Below are positions 37,349 through 47,429 of a DNA stretch of 50,767 bases, one piece after another (position 1 is the first letter of the stretch; the number at the start of each line of letters is the position of its first letter). Source of the DNA: Marinobacter antarcticus (GTDB lineage Bacteria; Pseudomonadota; Gammaproteobacteria; Pseudomonadales; Oleiphilaceae). The notes beneath the pieces were generated by a model that was not told the origin of the DNA, did not search any database, and saw nothing but the letters and a program-made list of their open reading frames with translations. A program made the translations under genes and the position numbers. Location of the stretch: positions 1 through 50,767 of the forward strand of contig NZ_DRGY01000091.1 of the NCBI RefSeq assembly GCF_011049865.1. The letters run 5' to 3'.

Positions 37349-38158
37349 ATGACCGAGATGCCAGAAATCCAATTGCCCGAAGACAAGCCACTCGAAATTG
37401 CAGGCCGTATTTATCAGTCGCGCCTGTTGGTTGGCACCGGCAAATATCGCGACCTGATGGAAACCGGCCAAGCCATTGAAAAAAGCGGTGCTGAAATTGT
37501 GACCGTCGCGGTTCGCCGCACCAACCTTGGACAAAACCCGGATGAGCCCAACCTTCTGGATGTGATCTCCCCGGATAAGTACACCATCTTGCCCAACACG
37601 GCCGGCTGTTATACGGCCAAAGACGCTGTACGCACCTGCAAACTGGCCCGGGAACTGCTTGACGGTCGCGACCTGGTCAAACTCGAAGTGCTGGGTGAAC
37701 ACAAGACCCTGTACCCGAACATGCCCGAAACCCTGGTGGCCGCCGAAGAGCTGATCAAAGACGGCTTCAAGGTGATGGTCTACTGCTCCGACGACCCCTT
37801 GCTCGCCATGCGGCTTGAGGAGATGGGGTGCATTGCGATCATGCCTCTGGGCGCGCCTATTGGATCAGGCCTGGGCATTCAGAACCGTTACAACATTCGG
37901 CTGATCGTGGAAAATGCCAAGGTGCCTGTGTTGGTAGACGCTGGCGTTGGCACGGCATCCGATGCCGCCATCGCGATGGAGATGGGCTGTGATGGCGTGC
38001 TGATGAACACCGCCATCGCTCAGGCAAAAAATCCGATTAAAATGGCCAACGCCATGCGTCTGGCCATCGAAGCCGGGCGAGAAGCCTATCTTGCCGGGCG
38101 GATGCCTAAAAAGCTCTACGCGAGTGCGTCGTCGCCCCTTGATGGCACTTTCTTCTGA
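37349..38158 (+). CDS. thiG: Thiazole synthase
   Basis: Forms the thiazole phosphate moiety of thiamine from deoxyxylulose phosphate, ThiS thiocarboxylate and dehydroglycine. A TIM barrel of 269 residues with [29 protein letters not shown], the Schiff-base Lys region [15 protein letters not shown], and [23 protein letters not shown] 37349 is preferred (GGAAA just upstream); an ATG at 37325 would add eight residues. Confidence 0.95.
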   Translation: MTEMPEIQLPEDKPLEIAGRIYQSRLLVGTGKYRDLMETGQAIEKSGAEIVTVAVRRTNLGQNPDEPNLLDVISPDKYTILPNTAGCYTAKDAVRTCKLARELLDGRDLVKLEVLGEHKTLYPNMPETLVAAEELIKDGFKVMVYCSDDPLLAMRLEEMGCIAIMPLGAPIGSGLGIQNRYNIRLIVENAKVPVLVDAGVGTASDAAIAMEMGCDGVLMNTAIAQAKNPIKMANAMRLAIEAGREAYLAGRMPKKLYASASSPLDGTFF

Positions 38159-38186
38159 TTCTGATTAAGAGCGCTGCAGTATTGCC

Positions 38187-38780
38187 ATGACCGATCAGAA
38201 ACCCAGTCGCCGGGACGCGATTCTCCACGCACTTCTGGGACTCCTGGAAAACGATCCCGGAGCCAGAATTACGACTTCTGTTCTTGCCAGATCCGTTGGC
38301 GTGACGGAGGCAGCGCTGTACCGCCATTTCCCCAGCAAGCGGAAGATGTTCGAAGCGCTCCTGGAGTTTGCGGAAGAGGCTGTGTTCTCCCGCTGCCAGG
38401 TTATTCTTCAGGAACAGGAGGATGTGTGCGTGCGGTTGCAGCAGATGGTGCATCTGGTGCTGGTGTTTGCCGAGCGTAATCCGGGTTTGTGTTGTGTTCT
38501 TACGGGTGATGCGCTGGTGGGGGAAAACGAGGCCTTGCGCAAGCGCGCGTCCCAGTTCTTCGAGCGTCTTGAAACTCAGGTTCGGCAAATTCTCAAGGAA
38601 GGCGAAATCCGCCAGGGCTTGCGGCCCCGCACCAGCGCTACCCGGGGCGCGGATTTTGTTCTGGTGTTCACGGAAGGCCGAATTCAGCGGTTTATCCGCT
38701 CTTCGTTTTCTCGGTTGCCCTCCACAGACTTTGACGAAAGTTGGGGGCTGGTTGCTGAGGGTGTTTGGGGCTCCCAATAA
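38187..38780 (+). CDS. slmA: Nucleoid occlusion factor SlmA
   Basis: TetR-family DNA-binding protein (197 residues; E. coli 198) that blocks FtsZ ring assembly over unsegregated DNA. The N-terminal helix-turn-helix is ITTSVLARSVGVTEAALYRH, followed by FPSKRKMFEALLEF and the SlmA-typical FAERNPGLCCVLTGDAL, FERLETQVRQILKEGE and RFIRSSF. No neighbouring target gene suggests it is an ordinary TetR repressor. It converges on the phosphatase gene with a 16-base gap. Confidence 0.92.
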   Translation: MTDQKPSRRDAILHALLGLLENDPGARITTSVLARSVGVTEAALYRHFPSKRKMFEALLEFAEEAVFSRCQVILQEQEDVCVRLQQMVHLVLVFAERNPGLCCVLTGDALVGENEALRKRASQFFERLETQVRQILKEGEIRQGLRPRTSATRGADFVLVFTEGRIQRFIRSSFSRLPSTDFDESWGLVAEGVWGSQ

Positions 38781-38796
38781 TCGAAACGCCCACGCT

Positions 38797-39621
38797 TCAC
38801 TCATACCCCGAAGCATCACGAAGAATCTTTCGAACAGGCTCCCAGATCGCAGGTGCCGAAATCAGAATGTCGCGCCCCCAGAGGTCGGCGGGATAACCCT
38901 CGGGAACCTCACCGAAGTGGCCGGCAGTGGCGCCGGCTTCCAGGGCGATCAGGCGGGCGGCGGCGAAATCCCAGGGGCTGACGTTTTCGTAGTAGATGTC
39001 CAGCCGGCCACAGGCCACCCAGCAGATATCCAGAGCCGCAGAGCCGATGCGACGCAAATCGCGGCATTGGTGAATCATGGCGTCCAGACGGCTTATCAGC
39101 GGGGTCAGGTTGTCTTTGGTGTAGGGGAAGCCGGTTGCAAATAGCGAGTCTCTGGGCACGGTAGCACCGCTGTGGCGGATGGGGTTGCCGTTGAGGATGG
39201 CGCCTTCGCCTCGGGTGGCGCGGAATGTTTCGCCCGGGAAGGGCGCGTGCACTACGCCAGCTCGCACGTGGCCGTTTTCAGCGTAGGCAATGGACACCGC
39301 AACCTGCGGGTGACCGTAGGCGTAATTTACCGTGCCATCGATGGGATCGATGATCCACAGAGGTGTGTCCAGGTTCTCGGCTTGACTGAGATCCGGCATG
39401 GTTTCTTCGGACAGGATGCGGTGATCGGGAAAGCGCTTGCGGATGGCGCCGGTGATGAACTCATCGGCCATGATATCGGCGTGGGTGACCAGCTCGGTCT
39501 GCTGTTTATAGTCAGTGCGCAGGGTGTTGTGATCACGCTCCCGGCGAATCAGCTTCCCGGCCTCCCGGGCCAGATCTTCTGCGAAATCGGTAATGCCCCT
39601 AAGGGAAACAGGATCAGACAT
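38797..39621 (-). CDS. Inositol monophosphatase family protein
   Basis: A 274-residue magnesium-dependent phosphatase with the family metal motifs HRILSEET, WIIDPIDGTVNY and SPWDFAAARLIALEAGA. It is more divergent than a typical SuhB and could act on another sugar or nucleotide phosphate. The ATG at 39621 is 55 bases from the end of the upstream aminotransferase gene, so co-transcription is possible. Confidence 0.88.
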   Translation of the reverse strand: MSDPVSLRGITDFAEDLAREAGKLIRRERDHNTLRTDYKQQTELVTHADIMADEFITGAIRKRFPDHRILSEETMPDLSQAENLDTPLWIIDPIDGTVNYAYGHPQVAVSIAYAENGHVRAGVVHAPFPGETFRATRGEGAILNGNPIRHSGATVPRDSLFATGFPYTKDNLTPLISRLDAMIHQCRDLRRIGSAALDICWVACGRLDIYYENVSPWDFAAARLIALEAGATAGHFGEVPEGYPADLWGRDILISAPAIWEPVRKILRDASGYE

Positions 39622-39676
39622 GGCGCCCCCGTTACGTCTCTAAAGAATGAGGGCGCCAGTCTATCATGGGGCAGGA

Positions 39677-40972
39677 TCAGAGGCTGTTCAGCCAGGCCTC
39701 CATCTTGTCCATGGCCTTGACCAGGCGAGGGCCTGCTTGCGCGACAAAGCCATCACCGAGATCCTGGTCGGCAAAATCACCGCCGGCCAGTTTCAGGGAC
39801 TCAGCACCGTCGAAGTCGACAAACGCCAGGCGCGCGCCCAAGTGGTCGGGAGCAAAGCCAAAGTCGCTGGCAGGCAAAATGGCAACGCCGGTGTCCTCCA
39901 GCAATGACTGACAAAAAGCCTGGCTGGTTTTGATGTCTTTTTTGGTGAGCCGGTCGCGGAAGCTTGAGAAATCCGGGAACAGATAAAACGCGCCTTCCGG
40001 TTTCTGCACAACTGCGCCCATGTCACTCAGGCGTCGATGCATGTACTCGCCAATCACTTTAAGCACTCGGCGGGACTGTTTGAGGTATTCGTCGATGTCG
40101 TCGCCACCGTTAAACGCCGTAATGCCCGCATGCTGTATGGGAGCGCTGGTGGCGGTGTAGGTTTCGCTGGCGATGATGGCCATGGCGTCCTGAAGGGGTC
40201 GCAGCTCTTTCGGGAAAATAAAGGTACCCAGTCGCCAGCCGCCGGCGCCCGCCCATTTGCTCAGGCCGGTGCTGATGATGGTGCCTTCCGGATAGTAGCG
40301 TGCGATGGACTTGTGGCGCCCCTCGAAGTGCACTTCTCCGTAGATCTCGTCGGAAAGCAGGATGAGCTTGTATTTGCGGGCCACATTGGCAATGGCCAGC
40401 AACTGGTCGTCGGTGTAGGTGCAACCGGTGGGGTTGGACGGGTAGTTGAGAATCAGGATGCGTGGGCGCGACTCGTCGTCCCGGCACACGATGTCCAGCT
40501 CTTCAGCGGTGAGCTGCCAGTTGTTATCGGCGTGGGTTGGCAACCAGTGTACGGAACGGCCAATAATGCGGGCCTGGGGCGCGTAGGACACCCAACTTGG
40601 GCGTGGAATAAGCAGATCGCCATAATAGGCGAGCTGAAGGATGAACAGCAGCTCCTTGGAGCCAGGGCCAATGAGCACGTCTTCCCAGGTGCAGCGCATG
40701 CGTTCACTGCGGTTTATATAAGCTGCAATGGATTCACGCAGGCTTTTGAGGCCCTTTACTGGCAGGTAGTCTTTCTCGTGGGCGTGCTCTTTGAGCGCAC
40801 CCACAACGCGCTCAGGAACCGGGAAGGGGGATTGCCCAAGCCCGAGCTTGATGATGTCTTTGCCTTCGGATTTGAGCCGATTGCTCAACTCGTTGATGCG
40901 CAGAGTGGCCGAAGGCTGAATGCCGCGAACGTTCAGGTTGATTGCAAAGCGTTGATCGTTATGGATGTCCAT
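39677..40972 (-). CDS. Class I/II PLP-dependent aminotransferase
   Basis: A 431-residue fold-type I aminotransferase. NYPSNPTG and LLSDEIYGEVHF are the cofactor-contacting blocks, the PLP Lys is in STGLSKWAGAGGWRLG, and the substrate carboxylate Arg is in GARLAFVDFDG. The substrate cannot be named from sequence alone; aromatic or aspartate-like amino acids are possible. Confidence 0.88.
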   Translation of the reverse strand: MDIHNDQRFAINLNVRGIQPSATLRINELSNRLKSEGKDIIKLGLGQSPFPVPERVVGALKEHAHEKDYLPVKGLKSLRESIAAYINRSERMRCTWEDVLIGPGSKELLFILQLAYYGDLLIPRPSWVSYAPQARIIGRSVHWLPTHADNNWQLTAEELDIVCRDDESRPRILILNYPSNPTGCTYTDDQLLAIANVARKYKLILLSDEIYGEVHFEGRHKSIARYYPEGTIISTGLSKWAGAGGWRLGTFIFPKELRPLQDAMAIIASETYTATSAPIQHAGITAFNGGDDIDEYLKQSRRVLKVIGEYMHRRLSDMGAVVQKPEGAFYLFPDFSSFRDRLTKKDIKTSQAFCQSLLEDTGVAILPASDFGFAPDHLGARLAFVDFDGAESLKLAGGDFADQDLGDGFVAQAGPRLVKAMDKMEAWLNSL

Positions 40973-41085
40973 TGTCCCGGTCTATTGGTAGAGAGTGGCG
41001 GGAACAGTATAGGAAACCCAAACATGGTTGTGTGGGCTTTGCGGATAGGTGATTGCCGAGGTGCTGTGGGCGCTTGCGCCGGATT

Positions 41086-41400
41086 TCAATTGAATCGGTG
41101 GGGATCAAGTTCCATATGCAGTATTCGGGGCCCGAGCATGATGACTCGGCCGCTGTATCGTTCTTCGCCGGTTGATGTGAAATCAAACATAAAGCGGCGC
41201 CATACACGAATCTGGCCCTGATCATCCCGCCTGAACCAGATGCCCCGCAGATAAATGGCGTCGTCAAGCAGCATAACGTCCATGGTTTTGCAGTAGTTCT
41301 GGGCGGCGCGCAGGACGGAATCCTTGATAGCCTTGGCGCGCCACCAATACCAGATGAAAAAAACTGCGACAAACAACCAGAACAGCGTTCCCAGCGTCAT
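41086..41400 (-). CDS. DUF3301 membrane-anchored protein
   Basis: A 104-residue protein with one N-terminal membrane helix (LGTLFWLFVAVFFIWYWW) and a basic, aromatic soluble portion (FRRDDQGQIRVWRRFMFDFTSTG) typical of DUF3301. ATG 41400 immediately precedes the helix. The frame is open to 41463 but lacks a better start, and no strong ribosome site is seen. Function unknown. Confidence 0.8.
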   Translation of the reverse strand: MTLGTLFWLFVAVFFIWYWWRAKAIKDSVLRAAQNYCKTMDVMLLDDAIYLRGIWFRRDDQGQIRVWRRFMFDFTSTGEERYSGRVIMLGPRILHMELDPHRFN

Positions 41401-41461
41401 GATAACAACACGATAACGGCAATCTTCCGAGATAAGGGGCGGGTGAGAACGCAAGACTACC

Positions 41462-41497
41462 AAAAACCCGGCTCACCGCAAGGAGCGCCGGGTTTTT
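41462..41497 (-). terminator. Intrinsic terminator of the RND operon
   Basis: AAAAACCCGG (41462-41471) and CCGGGTTTTT (41488-41497) form a 10-bp stem around a 16-base loop. On the minus strand it ends in a T-run, 18 bases after the RND permease stop. It would also work in the opposite direction. Confidence 0.85.
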
Positions 41498-41515
41498 GGA
41501 CTTGCCGTTGATACG

Positions 41516-44500
41516 CTAGGCTTTAGCCGGTAACGATTTAGAATCTTCGTCCGCTTCGTTTTTACCCTGATTGTGATCGCGGGCCAGCAGGATATAAAAC
41601 GCGGGCAGTACGAAAACCGTAAACAAGGTACCAATGCCCAGACCCGCACTGATAGTCAGGCCAATAGCGAAGCGGCTTTCTGCACCCGGGCCAGCTGCTA
41701 GCAGCAGTGGCACCATGGCAAAGATCAGCGCCAGAGACGTCATTATGATCGGCCGAAGGCGGATGGCGGCTGCTTCAATAACGGCCTCCACTTTGTTCAA
41801 GCCTTTGTCCTTCTGTAGCTGGTTTGCAAACTCTACGATCAGTATGCCGTTTTTGGACACAACGCCGATCAATGTGATCAGACCTACCTGCGTATAAATG
41901 TTCATGGTCGCGAAACCGAGCACGATGAACGCCATTGCGCCGGCCACCGACATGGGAACCGACACCAGAATGATAATCGGGTCGCGCCAGCTTTCGAACT
42001 GCGCCGCAAGCACCAGATAGATAACCAGCAAAGACAGGAAGAAGGTCACGACCAAGGCGCTTCCCTGGTTTGCAAGCTGCCGACTCTGACCGGTGTAATC
42101 GAAGGTGAAGCCCTGCGGGAATACCTCACCTGCCGTTTTTTCTATAAAGTCCATGGCCGTGCCCGCCGCAACCCCTGGCATAACCACGCCTTGCAGAGTG
42201 AGGGAGTTTTGCTGGTTGAACTGCGTACGGCTTGAGGGCTCCACGTCATGACTGAAGCTCACGACACTGCCGAGCGGAACCAGGGTGCCCTTGCCTGTGC
42301 GGATGTAATAATCGTTCAAGGCCTGTTCATTCAACCGGAACTTCTGATCCACCTGCGGAATGACCTGATAGGAACGGCCTTCCATGCTGAAGCGGTTGAT
42401 ATATCCACCGCCGAGCATGCTGGAAAGCGACTGTCCCACATCCTGCATCGAGAGCCCTAGGTCGGCAACCCGGTCACGATCTACGTTGATGCGTGTAATC
42501 GGGCGGTCAAAGTTTATCGATTTTTGCAAGAACATGAAGTTGCCGCTGCCCATGGCCTTGCCCAGCAATTCATCGGCCACCTGATCGAGCTGTTCGTAGC
42601 TGCTACCCGTAGTGATCACAAACTGGAACGGCAGACCACCTCCTGAGCCGGGAAGGGAGGGCCGGGGGAACACCGCCGTTTGCAACCCGGTTACGTTCTT
42701 GAGCGCCGCATCCAACTGAGGTTGAGCCTCAAATTGGCTTATTTCCCGCTCACTCCAGGGTGCCATTTTGAAACCGCCGAACACGGCGTTGGGAGCTGTG
42801 ATACCGACAATCATGAAATCTTCGGCGTAGCCGGGGACAGAGGCTAAACGCTCCTGGACTTCCTCTCCATTCTCCAGAAGATAATCCAGCGTTGACGTCT
42901 GGGGCCCGAGACCCTGATAAAACAAAATGCCCTGATCTTCTGTGGGTGCCAATTCATTCTGGCTCATCATCGCCATGAAATAGATGGAGCCCAGTATCAC
43001 GAGCGCAAAAAATACCACCACAGACTTGGTTTGCATCAGCGAACCGAGCGCAACTTTATAGCCTGAAGAAATGCCAGTGAATGTGCGCTCTACCAGACTC
43101 TCAAACTTGCCGGGACTGCCGTGGGGCTTGAGAACTTTGGCGGACAGCATTGGAGAGAGCGTAAGTGCAACGATCCCCGAGATCACGACCGTGCCCGCCA
43201 GTGTAAATGCAAATTCTGTAAACAGGGAGCCTACCAGGCCACCCATAAAACCGATGGGCGCGTAGACCGCCACCAGCGTTGTGGTCATGGCAATAATGGG
43301 CACTGCCATTTCCCGTGCGCCGTGCAAAGCGGCATCAATTCGCGATTCACCTTCTTCAATGTGCCGGTGTACGTTCTCCACCATGATGATGGCATCGTCC
43401 ACCACCAGCCCGATTGCCAGCACCATGGATAGCAACGTAAGCAGGTTCAGGGAGAATCCGAACATCAACATGATAAAAGCGCCGCCAATCAGCGACAACG
43501 GAACCGCAATAGAGGGCACAATGGACGCGCGGATCGACCCCAGACAAAGGAATACCACCACGAGCACAATACCCATAGCTTCGAGCAGGGTGAAGATAAC
43601 TTCATTGATGGAGTCTTCAATAAAATTGGAGGCATCGTAGGCAAGCCGAACGTCCAGATCGCCCGGCAGTTGGCTTTTGATATCCGGAAGATCGCCTTTC
43701 ACCAAGCTCGCGACTGTGAGGGGATTAGCTCCGGGTGCCAGTTCAATCGCGACATAGGTCGCCGGCTGGCCTTTGTAAAGCGCCAGCGCACTGTAAGTTT
43801 CTGACCCCAATTCTACCCGGGCAATATCCTGGAGCCGGATCTGGGTTCCGTTCGCCTGCTTGACCACGAGGTTGCGGAACTCATCAGGGTTCGCCACATC
43901 GGTATCGCTGGTCATGCTGATTTCGGTGTAGGCACCTTTGGTATTACCGACAGCAGCTTGGTAGTTATTGGCGCGCAGTTTGGCGACCACTTCTGTGGGC
44001 GTCATATCGACGGCGGCCAAACGCTCCGGGTCCAGCCAAACTCGCAACGCAAATTTACGACCCAGCAAATCTGCTTTGCCAACTCCGGACAAAGCCTGAA
44101 GCCTGGGTTGCACCACCCGTGTCAGGTAGTCAGTAATTTGCGGGACGGCCATTTGGCTGCTGTAGAAGGCAATATACATCAGCGCCGTGGAGTCGCCGGT
44201 GGTGGAGGAGATAACGGGATCCTGAGCTTCCGCCGGGAGCACATTGCGCTGGCTGGCTACTTTCGCCTGAATTTCGGCCAAGGCTGCGTTAGCGTCATAG
44301 TTCAGTATCATCTTGGCTTCAATGGTCGACGAGCCCTGAGAGCTTGTAGAGGTCAGGTAGTCGATGCCACTGGCTTCGGCAATAGCCTGTTGCAGGGGCG
44401 TGGTGATAAAGCCCTTGATCAGGTCGGAACTGGCACCGGGATAGGCCGTTGTGACCGTAACGGTGGTGCTTTCAAGCTCTGGATATTGCCGGATTTCCAT

Positions 44501-44593
44501 TTCCATGGCGGCCCGGGCACCGAGCAACAGAATAAGTAGGCTGACCACCGTCGCCAGTACGGGGCGATGGATGAAAATGTCGGTGAATCGCAT
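41516..44593 (-). CDS. RND (HAE1) multidrug efflux permease
   Basis: Proton-driven inner-membrane drug exporter of the AcrB/MexB superfamily, 1025 residues. N-terminal FTDIFIHRPVLATVVSLLI, two large periplasmic loops, twelve predicted helices, and the proton-relay Asp pair in GLVVDDAIIMVENVHRH (helix 4). TIRLRPIIMTSLALIFAMVP marks the second half. It shares one base with the upstream adaptor gene (TAATG). No outer-membrane channel gene is adjacent, so a TolC-like partner elsewhere is expected. Substrates are unknown. Confidence 0.95.
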   Translation of the reverse strand: MRFTDIFIHRPVLATVVSLLILLLGARAAMEMEIRQYPELESTTVTVTTAYPGASSDLIKGFITTPLQQAIAEASGIDYLTSTSSQGSSTIEAKMILNYDANAALAEIQAKVASQRNVLPAEAQDPVISSTTGDSTALMYIAFYSSQMAVPQITDYLTRVVQPRLQALSGVGKADLLGRKFALRVWLDPERLAAVDMTPTEVVAKLRANNYQAAVGNTKGAYTEISMTSDTDVANPDEFRNLVVKQANGTQIRLQDIARVELGSETYSALALYKGQPATYVAIELAPGANPLTVASLVKGDLPDIKSQLPGDLDVRLAYDASNFIEDSINEVIFTLLEAMGIVLVVVFLCLGSIRASIVPSIAVPLSLIGGAFIMLMFGFSLNLLTLLSMVLAIGLVVDDAIIMVENVHRHIEEGESRIDAALHGAREMAVPIIAMTTTLVAVYAPIGFMGGLVGSLFTEFAFTLAGTVVISGIVALTLSPMLSAKVLKPHGSPGKFESLVERTFTGISSGYKVALGSLMQTKSVVVFFALVILGSIYFMAMMSQNELAPTEDQGILFYQGLGPQTSTLDYLLENGEEVQERLASVPGYAEDFMIVGITAPNAVFGGFKMAPWSEREISQFEAQPQLDAALKNVTGLQTAVFPRPSLPGSGGGLPFQFVITTGSSYEQLDQVADELLGKAMGSGNFMFLQKSINFDRPITRINVDRDRVADLGLSMQDVGQSLSSMLGGGYINRFSMEGRSYQVIPQVDQKFRLNEQALNDYYIRTGKGTLVPLGSVVSFSHDVEPSSRTQFNQQNSLTLQGVVMPGVAAGTAMDFIEKTAGEVFPQGFTFDYTGQSRQLANQGSALVVTFFLSLLVIYLVLAAQFESWRDPIIILVSVPMSVAGAMAFIVLGFATMNIYTQVGLITLIGVVSKNGILIVEFANQLQKDKGLNKVEAVIEAAAIRLRPIIMTSLALIFAMVPLLLAAGPGAESRFAIGLTISAGLGIGTLFTVFVLPAFYILLARDHNQGKNEADEDSKSLPAKA

Positions 44594-45708
44594 TACTCAG
44601 ATGCCTCCTGCGGCTGCTTTTCTTCGTCCTTGTTCTCATCCTGAACGGTGACCTTTTGGCCGGCACGAAGTCTCAGCAGTCCTCTGGAAACGACTCTCTC
44701 GCCAGCCTTAAGGCCAGAAAGCACCGCAATTCGCTTATCCCGAGTCGGGCCAGCGGTGATGGTGCGCCGATTCACAACCAGATCACCCTCGTCGTTTTTC
44801 TCAACGGCAAAAACGAAATCGCCGTAGGTGTTGTAGGAGATGGCGGTACGGGGGACGGTAACAACGTCATTATCTTTTGGCTGTTTGGTCTGCACGGTTG
44901 CAAACATACCGGGCCGCAGCAGGTTCTTCGGGTTGTCTAAAGTCGCTCGGACGCGCACGGTGCGCGTTTCCGGGTTTACCGACGTGTTGATAGCGCTGAC
45001 CTTGCCCAGGAACTCCTGCTCGGGAACAGCGGCAACGGTAACAACCACAGAATAACCCCGGGCAACTTGCTGCAGGTTCTTCTCAGACAGGGTGTAGTCT
45101 GCGTAGATAGGGTTGAGCATGTTGATTTCAACGATTGGCGTGCCGGTGGCAATATATTCCCCTTGATCTACCATACGAATACCCAGATTTCCGTCGAATG
45201 GTGCGCGGATTATTTTCTTGCTCAGTTGAGCGTCGGCTTCGTTCACGCGAGCGCGTGCTGCGTCGAAGTTAGCCTTGGATTCGTCATACTGGGACTGGGA
45301 AACGGCCCGCTTCGGCAGCAGGTCGGATATGCGCTTGAACTCTTGTTCCGCAAGTTGCGACTCAGCGCGGCGCGTGCGCACGGAGGCCTCGTCAATCGCA
45401 GTATTCAGGCGGATAAGCACGTCGCCCTGTTTGACGGTGTCGCCGGATTCAAAACTTATGCTCTCAATAATCCCCGGAACCTCGTTAGCCACTTCTATGC
45501 CATTGATGGCCTTGATGCTGCCGACAGCTTTGATAGAAGGTGTCCAGCTTTCGGTTTTAGCCGTAGTCGCGGATATTTTCGTGGCGGGCTGCGGCTTGGA
45601 CATCTGTTCTTCCATCTGACCAAATTGATAAAACTTGTAGCCGAAAATGCCGCCAAGCACTACGGCAAGGAAAATGATTGCGATCAGGAAGCGGGAAGCG
45701 GTGCGCAT
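44593..45708 (-). CDS. RND efflux periplasmic adaptor subunit
   Basis: Membrane fusion protein (371 residues) linking the RND permease to an outer-membrane channel. An N-terminal membrane anchor (FLIAIIFLAVVLGGIFGYKF) is followed by the lipoyl halves (VPGIIESISFESGDTVKQGDVL and IRAPFDGNLGIRMVDQGEYI) around a helical hairpin, then beta-barrel and membrane-proximal domains (NPETRTVRVRATLDNP, VPRTAI). The tail is Glu/Lys-rich. First gene of the two-gene pump operon. No repressor gene is adjacent. Confidence 0.94.
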   Translation of the reverse strand: MRTASRFLIAIIFLAVVLGGIFGYKFYQFGQMEEQMSKPQPATKISATTAKTESWTPSIKAVGSIKAINGIEVANEVPGIIESISFESGDTVKQGDVLIRLNTAIDEASVRTRRAESQLAEQEFKRISDLLPKRAVSQSQYDESKANFDAARARVNEADAQLSKKIIRAPFDGNLGIRMVDQGEYIATGTPIVEINMLNPIYADYTLSEKNLQQVARGYSVVVTVAAVPEQEFLGKVSAINTSVNPETRTVRVRATLDNPKNLLRPGMFATVQTKQPKDNDVVTVPRTAISYNTYGDFVFAVEKNDEGDLVVNRRTITAGPTRDKRIAVLSGLKAGERVVSRGLLRLRAGQKVTVQDENKDEEKQPQEASE

Positions 45709-45962
45709 AGTTCAGGTCCTGGGAATCTCTGTCTGGTCCGGGGTTTGCGATGAACCGAAAGGGAACCGGGCTCGCCGTGTTTCCCCGCCGGGTCGTTGCA
45801 CAACAATAGACTGTTTTGGATGCGGAAACTGTTCGTCATCGATAAAACATAGCATCCTACAAAATTCAGAGTGCAATGTCACCGATTTATGGATATTTGC
45901 TGCTAGTATTATCGGTCGCTCAGGTGACAGAATTACGACCAGACGTCGCGAAAGGATCAACT

Positions 45963-46469
45963 ATGCAATGGATACTGGGAATCGCGTTAGCGGCTGCCGT
46001 TTTTGTGGTTCTGAAGCAATGGGGTGGGCTGTCAGATGAAAAAAAGAAAGCGGCTGCCTGGAAGGCCGTTGTCGTTGTGGGCGGTGCGCTGCTGATATTC
46101 ATGGTGCTTACCGGGCGAGTGCATGTGCTCACGGCCGCCGTGGCCGCGCTGATTCCCTTGTTGCGTAAATTACCGGGCCTTGTGCGGTTTGTGCCTGCCC
46201 TCAGTCGTTTCTTTTCCGGCACCGGTTATAGAGAAGCTGGTGCGCAAGCAGGAACGGAACAACAGGGGCCTGATCAGGCTCAAAGCAATGCTATGTCAGA
46301 GCGTGAAGCCTGTGAAATTTTGGGCGTAACGGCGGCCTGTCCGAAGGAGGAGGTTGTGATGGCCCACCGTCGGTTGATGCAAAAACTGCACCCTGACCGC
46401 GGTGGCAGTGATTATCTCGCGGCAAAAATCAACGAAGCCAAAAGTGTATTGTTGCGCACCAGGGTGTGA
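45963..46469 (+). CDS. Membrane-anchored J-domain protein
   Basis: A 168-residue protein with two hydrophobic segments near the N-terminus ([13 protein letters not shown] and [15 protein letters not shown]), a Gln/Ala-rich linker and a short C-terminal J domain (ACEILGV to the end) with HPD in [22 protein letters not shown]. This resembles TIM14/PAM18-like bacterial DnaJ-domain proteins. ATG 45963 follows AAGGATC. The frame is open upstream to 45876 without support. It converges on the secretin-like gene with a 3-base gap. Confidence 0.85.
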   Translation: MQWILGIALAAAVFVVLKQWGGLSDEKKKAAAWKAVVVVGGALLIFMVLTGRVHVLTAAVAALIPLLRKLPGLVRFVPALSRFFSGTGYREAGAQAGTEQQGPDQAQSNAMSEREACEILGVTAACPKEEVVMAHRRLMQKLHPDRGGSDYLAAKINEAKSVLLRTRV

Positions 46470-46472
46470 GGC

Positions 46473-47261
46473 TCAGTGAATAACGTCGACTTTCACCTCA
46501 AAACTCCGGTTGTCTGACCGGCTGCTTTTCACGTTATAGACAATGCCAGACTGGCTGCTGGTGGATTCGGTTAACGTGCTGCCCAAAGAAACCCATTGCC
46601 CGGGTTCTACCCTGCGAGTCGTAACCAGAGCCTGAATATCATAGCCTTCCAACTCGGCGGGATCTGCCTCGAAAGATACAATGTTCAGTTCCACCGCACG
46701 GTCTGAAATAACCTGAGGGCTGACAATAAACCCGCTGCGCGTTTGTACTTGCGAAAAGATAGCCGCCGGATTTCTGCCTCCCCGCACGGCCAAAGGCAAT
46801 GCCCGTACCTGGCCAGACGTGATGTGAGCAGATTGCCCATCCATCACCATCAGGCTTCGTTCCCGGGAGCTTGCGGTGCTTGTAACGCGGTGCTCCACGT
46901 TCAGGCCGAGTTCGTTCCGCGTGGTCGTCACGCCTCCGCCGGAACGTTTGCCGCCAATGTCTTCCTGAGAGCGCACGGTTATCCGGAGCTGTGCGGGGGC
47001 GACGTCCAGAGTTTCAACCAAGGTGCCGATTTCGTCCAGCAGTTGTTGATCGCCACGAACGACCAGTTGCTGACCCCGGGCGGTTACCGATAACGACTCG
47101 CCTTTATACAACTCGCGCACTTGGTTGGCGACGTCGTCCCCCGGCCGGTTGTTGAGCTGGTAAGCTCGGGATTCAGCGTTCGCAGGGCCGGCACCGGAAA
47201 CCAGTGCCAGCACGAGTATGAAGCAAAACAAGAAGGCGTAATTGCGTAGATTCAGTGTCAT
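46473..47261 (-). CDS. Secretin N-domain-like exported protein
   Basis: A 262-residue exported protein with a signal peptide ending GPANA before ESRAYQLNNRPGDDVANQV. The first half resembles the short N-domain of type II/III secretins (LVVRGDQQLLDEIGTLVETLDV, the NolW-like fold), followed by a beta-rich region, but there is no secretin pore domain. ATG 47261 follows GGGAACC. The much longer open frame to 47597 runs into the aroG leader and is not coding. No secretion genes are nearby, so the partner is unknown. Confidence 0.75.
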   Translation of the reverse strand: MTLNLRNYAFLFCFILVLALVSGAGPANAESRAYQLNNRPGDDVANQVRELYKGESLSVTARGQQLVVRGDQQLLDEIGTLVETLDVAPAQLRITVRSQEDIGGKRSGGGVTTTRNELGLNVEHRVTSTASSRERSLMVMDGQSAHITSGQVRALPLAVRGGRNPAAIFSQVQTRSGFIVSPQVISDRAVELNIVSFEADPAELEGYDIQALVTTRRVEPGQWVSLGSTLTESTSSQSGIVYNVKSSRSDNRSFEVKVDVIH

Positions 47262-47332
47262 GTCTGGTTCCCATTTTCCCGAAAAGTTCGGCTGGTCTGC
47301 TGACTTGTCTGCTAAAAAGTCCGGTTTACGGG

Positions 47333-47362
47333 TTGCCAAGTTGAAAACCCGGGGGGTATATT
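47333..47362 (+). promoter_or_regulatory. Candidate promoter for the aroG leader
   Basis: TTGCCA (47333-47338) and TATATT (47357-47362) are separated by 18 bases. Transcription would start near 47369, giving a leader of about 270 bases before aroG. It lies upstream of the secretin-like gene on the opposite strand. Confidence 0.5.
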
Positions 47363-47429
47363 GGTTAGCATGAATACGACACAAGCGATCTGTCAATTGA
47401 ATGTTCTGCAAGCTTTCGGCCAAAAACCG

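Noticed and set aside
40037..41221. 394-residue plus-strand ORF opposite the aminotransferase
   Set aside because: The minus strand carries the PLP-dependent enzyme with all motifs; the plus frame shows no family features.
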